Shown: positions 5,991 through 6,090 of the stretch, piece after piece | Layout: every line of letters starts with the position of its first letter | Numbering within the stretch: position 1 is the first letter of the stretch | Assembly (NCBI GenBank): GCA_003507655.1 | Contig: DNUZ01000037.1 | Span: forward strand, 3,924-10,013 | Direction of reading: 5' to 3' | Source of the DNA: Lachnospiraceae bacterium | GTDB taxonomy: Bacteria; Bacillota; Clostridia; Lachnospirales; Lachnospiraceae | DNA: 6,090 bases | The notes under the pieces: model-generated | Databases searched by the model: none | Told to the model about the DNA's origin: nothing | What the model saw: only the letters and a program-made list of their open reading frames with translations | Position numbers and translations under genes: made by a program

Positions 5991-6065
5991 CGGGGTGTGG
6001 CTCAGCTTGGCTAGAGCGCCTGGTTTGGGACCAGGAGGTCGCAGGTTCGAATCCTGTCACCCCGA
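5991..6065 (+). tRNA. tRNA-Pro (anticodon UGG)
   Basis: A complete 75-base cloverleaf. The acceptor stem is CGGGGTG (5991-5997) with CACCCCG (6058-6064), and the discriminator is A6065. The anticodon stem is CCTGG/CCAGG (6019-6023/6031-6035) with loop TTTGGGA, giving anticodon TGG at 6026-6028 and the G37 typical of tRNA-Pro. The T arm is 6041-6057 with the TTCGAAT loop. The 3' CCA is not encoded (TGT follows), so it must be added after processing. Confidence 0.97.
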
Positions 6066-6071
6066 TGTCGT

Positions 6072-6090
6072 GCGGGTGTAGTTCAATGGT
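6072..6090 (+). tRNA. tRNA-Gly, 5' part only, cut by the window end
   Basis: Nineteen bases beginning GCGGGTG, then TAGTTCAATGGT, match the acceptor strand and D arm of bacterial tRNA-Gly. It begins six bases after tRNA-Pro, so the two are cotranscribed. The anticodon lies outside the window; the amino-acid identity rests on recalled similarity to clostridial tRNA-Gly genes. Confidence 0.75.

Noticed and set aside
1..6090. CRISPR array, insertion sequence, defence or toxin-antitoxin system.
   Set aside because: No spaced repeat series, transposase, terminal inverted repeats, or defence-type protein domains are seen on either strand.

Overview
The window looks like chromosomal DNA from an anaerobic, spore-forming Clostridia-type Firmicute, most likely a Lachnospiraceae member. 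This is inferred from strong purine-rich Shine-Dalgarno sites, AT-rich intergenic regions, a tRNA-Pro/tRNA-Gly cluster and the protein types, not from a database match. All recognisable genes are on the + strand. No mobile element, CRISPR array or phage gene is visible.

Region 1 (1-402) is AT-rich and holds one very small gene (161-322). It encodes a 53-residue protein made almost entirely of Asn, Ser, Ala, Lys and Thr. A sequence resembling a forespore sigma-G promoter lies in front of it and a clear intrinsic terminator follows. The combination suggests a monocistronic spore protein of the small acid-soluble type, but I cannot assign it to a named family.

Region 2 (403-5835) carries six genes in one direction. 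A single-domain rhodanese comes first. A sigma-A-type promoter at 810-841 then precedes five tightly packed genes: an RlmL/YpsC-type THUMP rRNA methyltransferase, a membrane-anchored papain-family (C1) protease with a lectin-like C-terminus, an N-acetylmuramoyl-L-alanine amidase (Amidase_3), an RdgB/HAM1 nucleotide-sanitising pyrophosphatase, and a YfcE/YsnB-type metallophosphoesterase. The junctions are a 4-base overlap and gaps of 7, 2 and 3 bases, so the five genes are probably one transcript. It mixes housekeeping functions (rRNA modification, removal of non-canonical purine nucleotides) with two extracytoplasmic hydrolases, one acting on protein and one on peptidoglycan. The rdgB-phosphoesterase pairing matches ysnA-ysnB of Bacillus subtilis.

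Region 3 (5836-6090) is a stable-RNA region. Roughly regular A/T tracts lead into a consensus TTGACA-17-TATAAT promoter. This is followed by a short 5' leader hairpin, a complete tRNA-Pro(UGG), and the first 19 bases of a second tRNA, probably tRNA-Gly, cut by the window edge. No convincing terminator separates the protein operon from the tRNA operon.

Most of the window is ordinary. The least conventional parts are the spore-protein-like small gene with its promoter and the protease-amidase pair.
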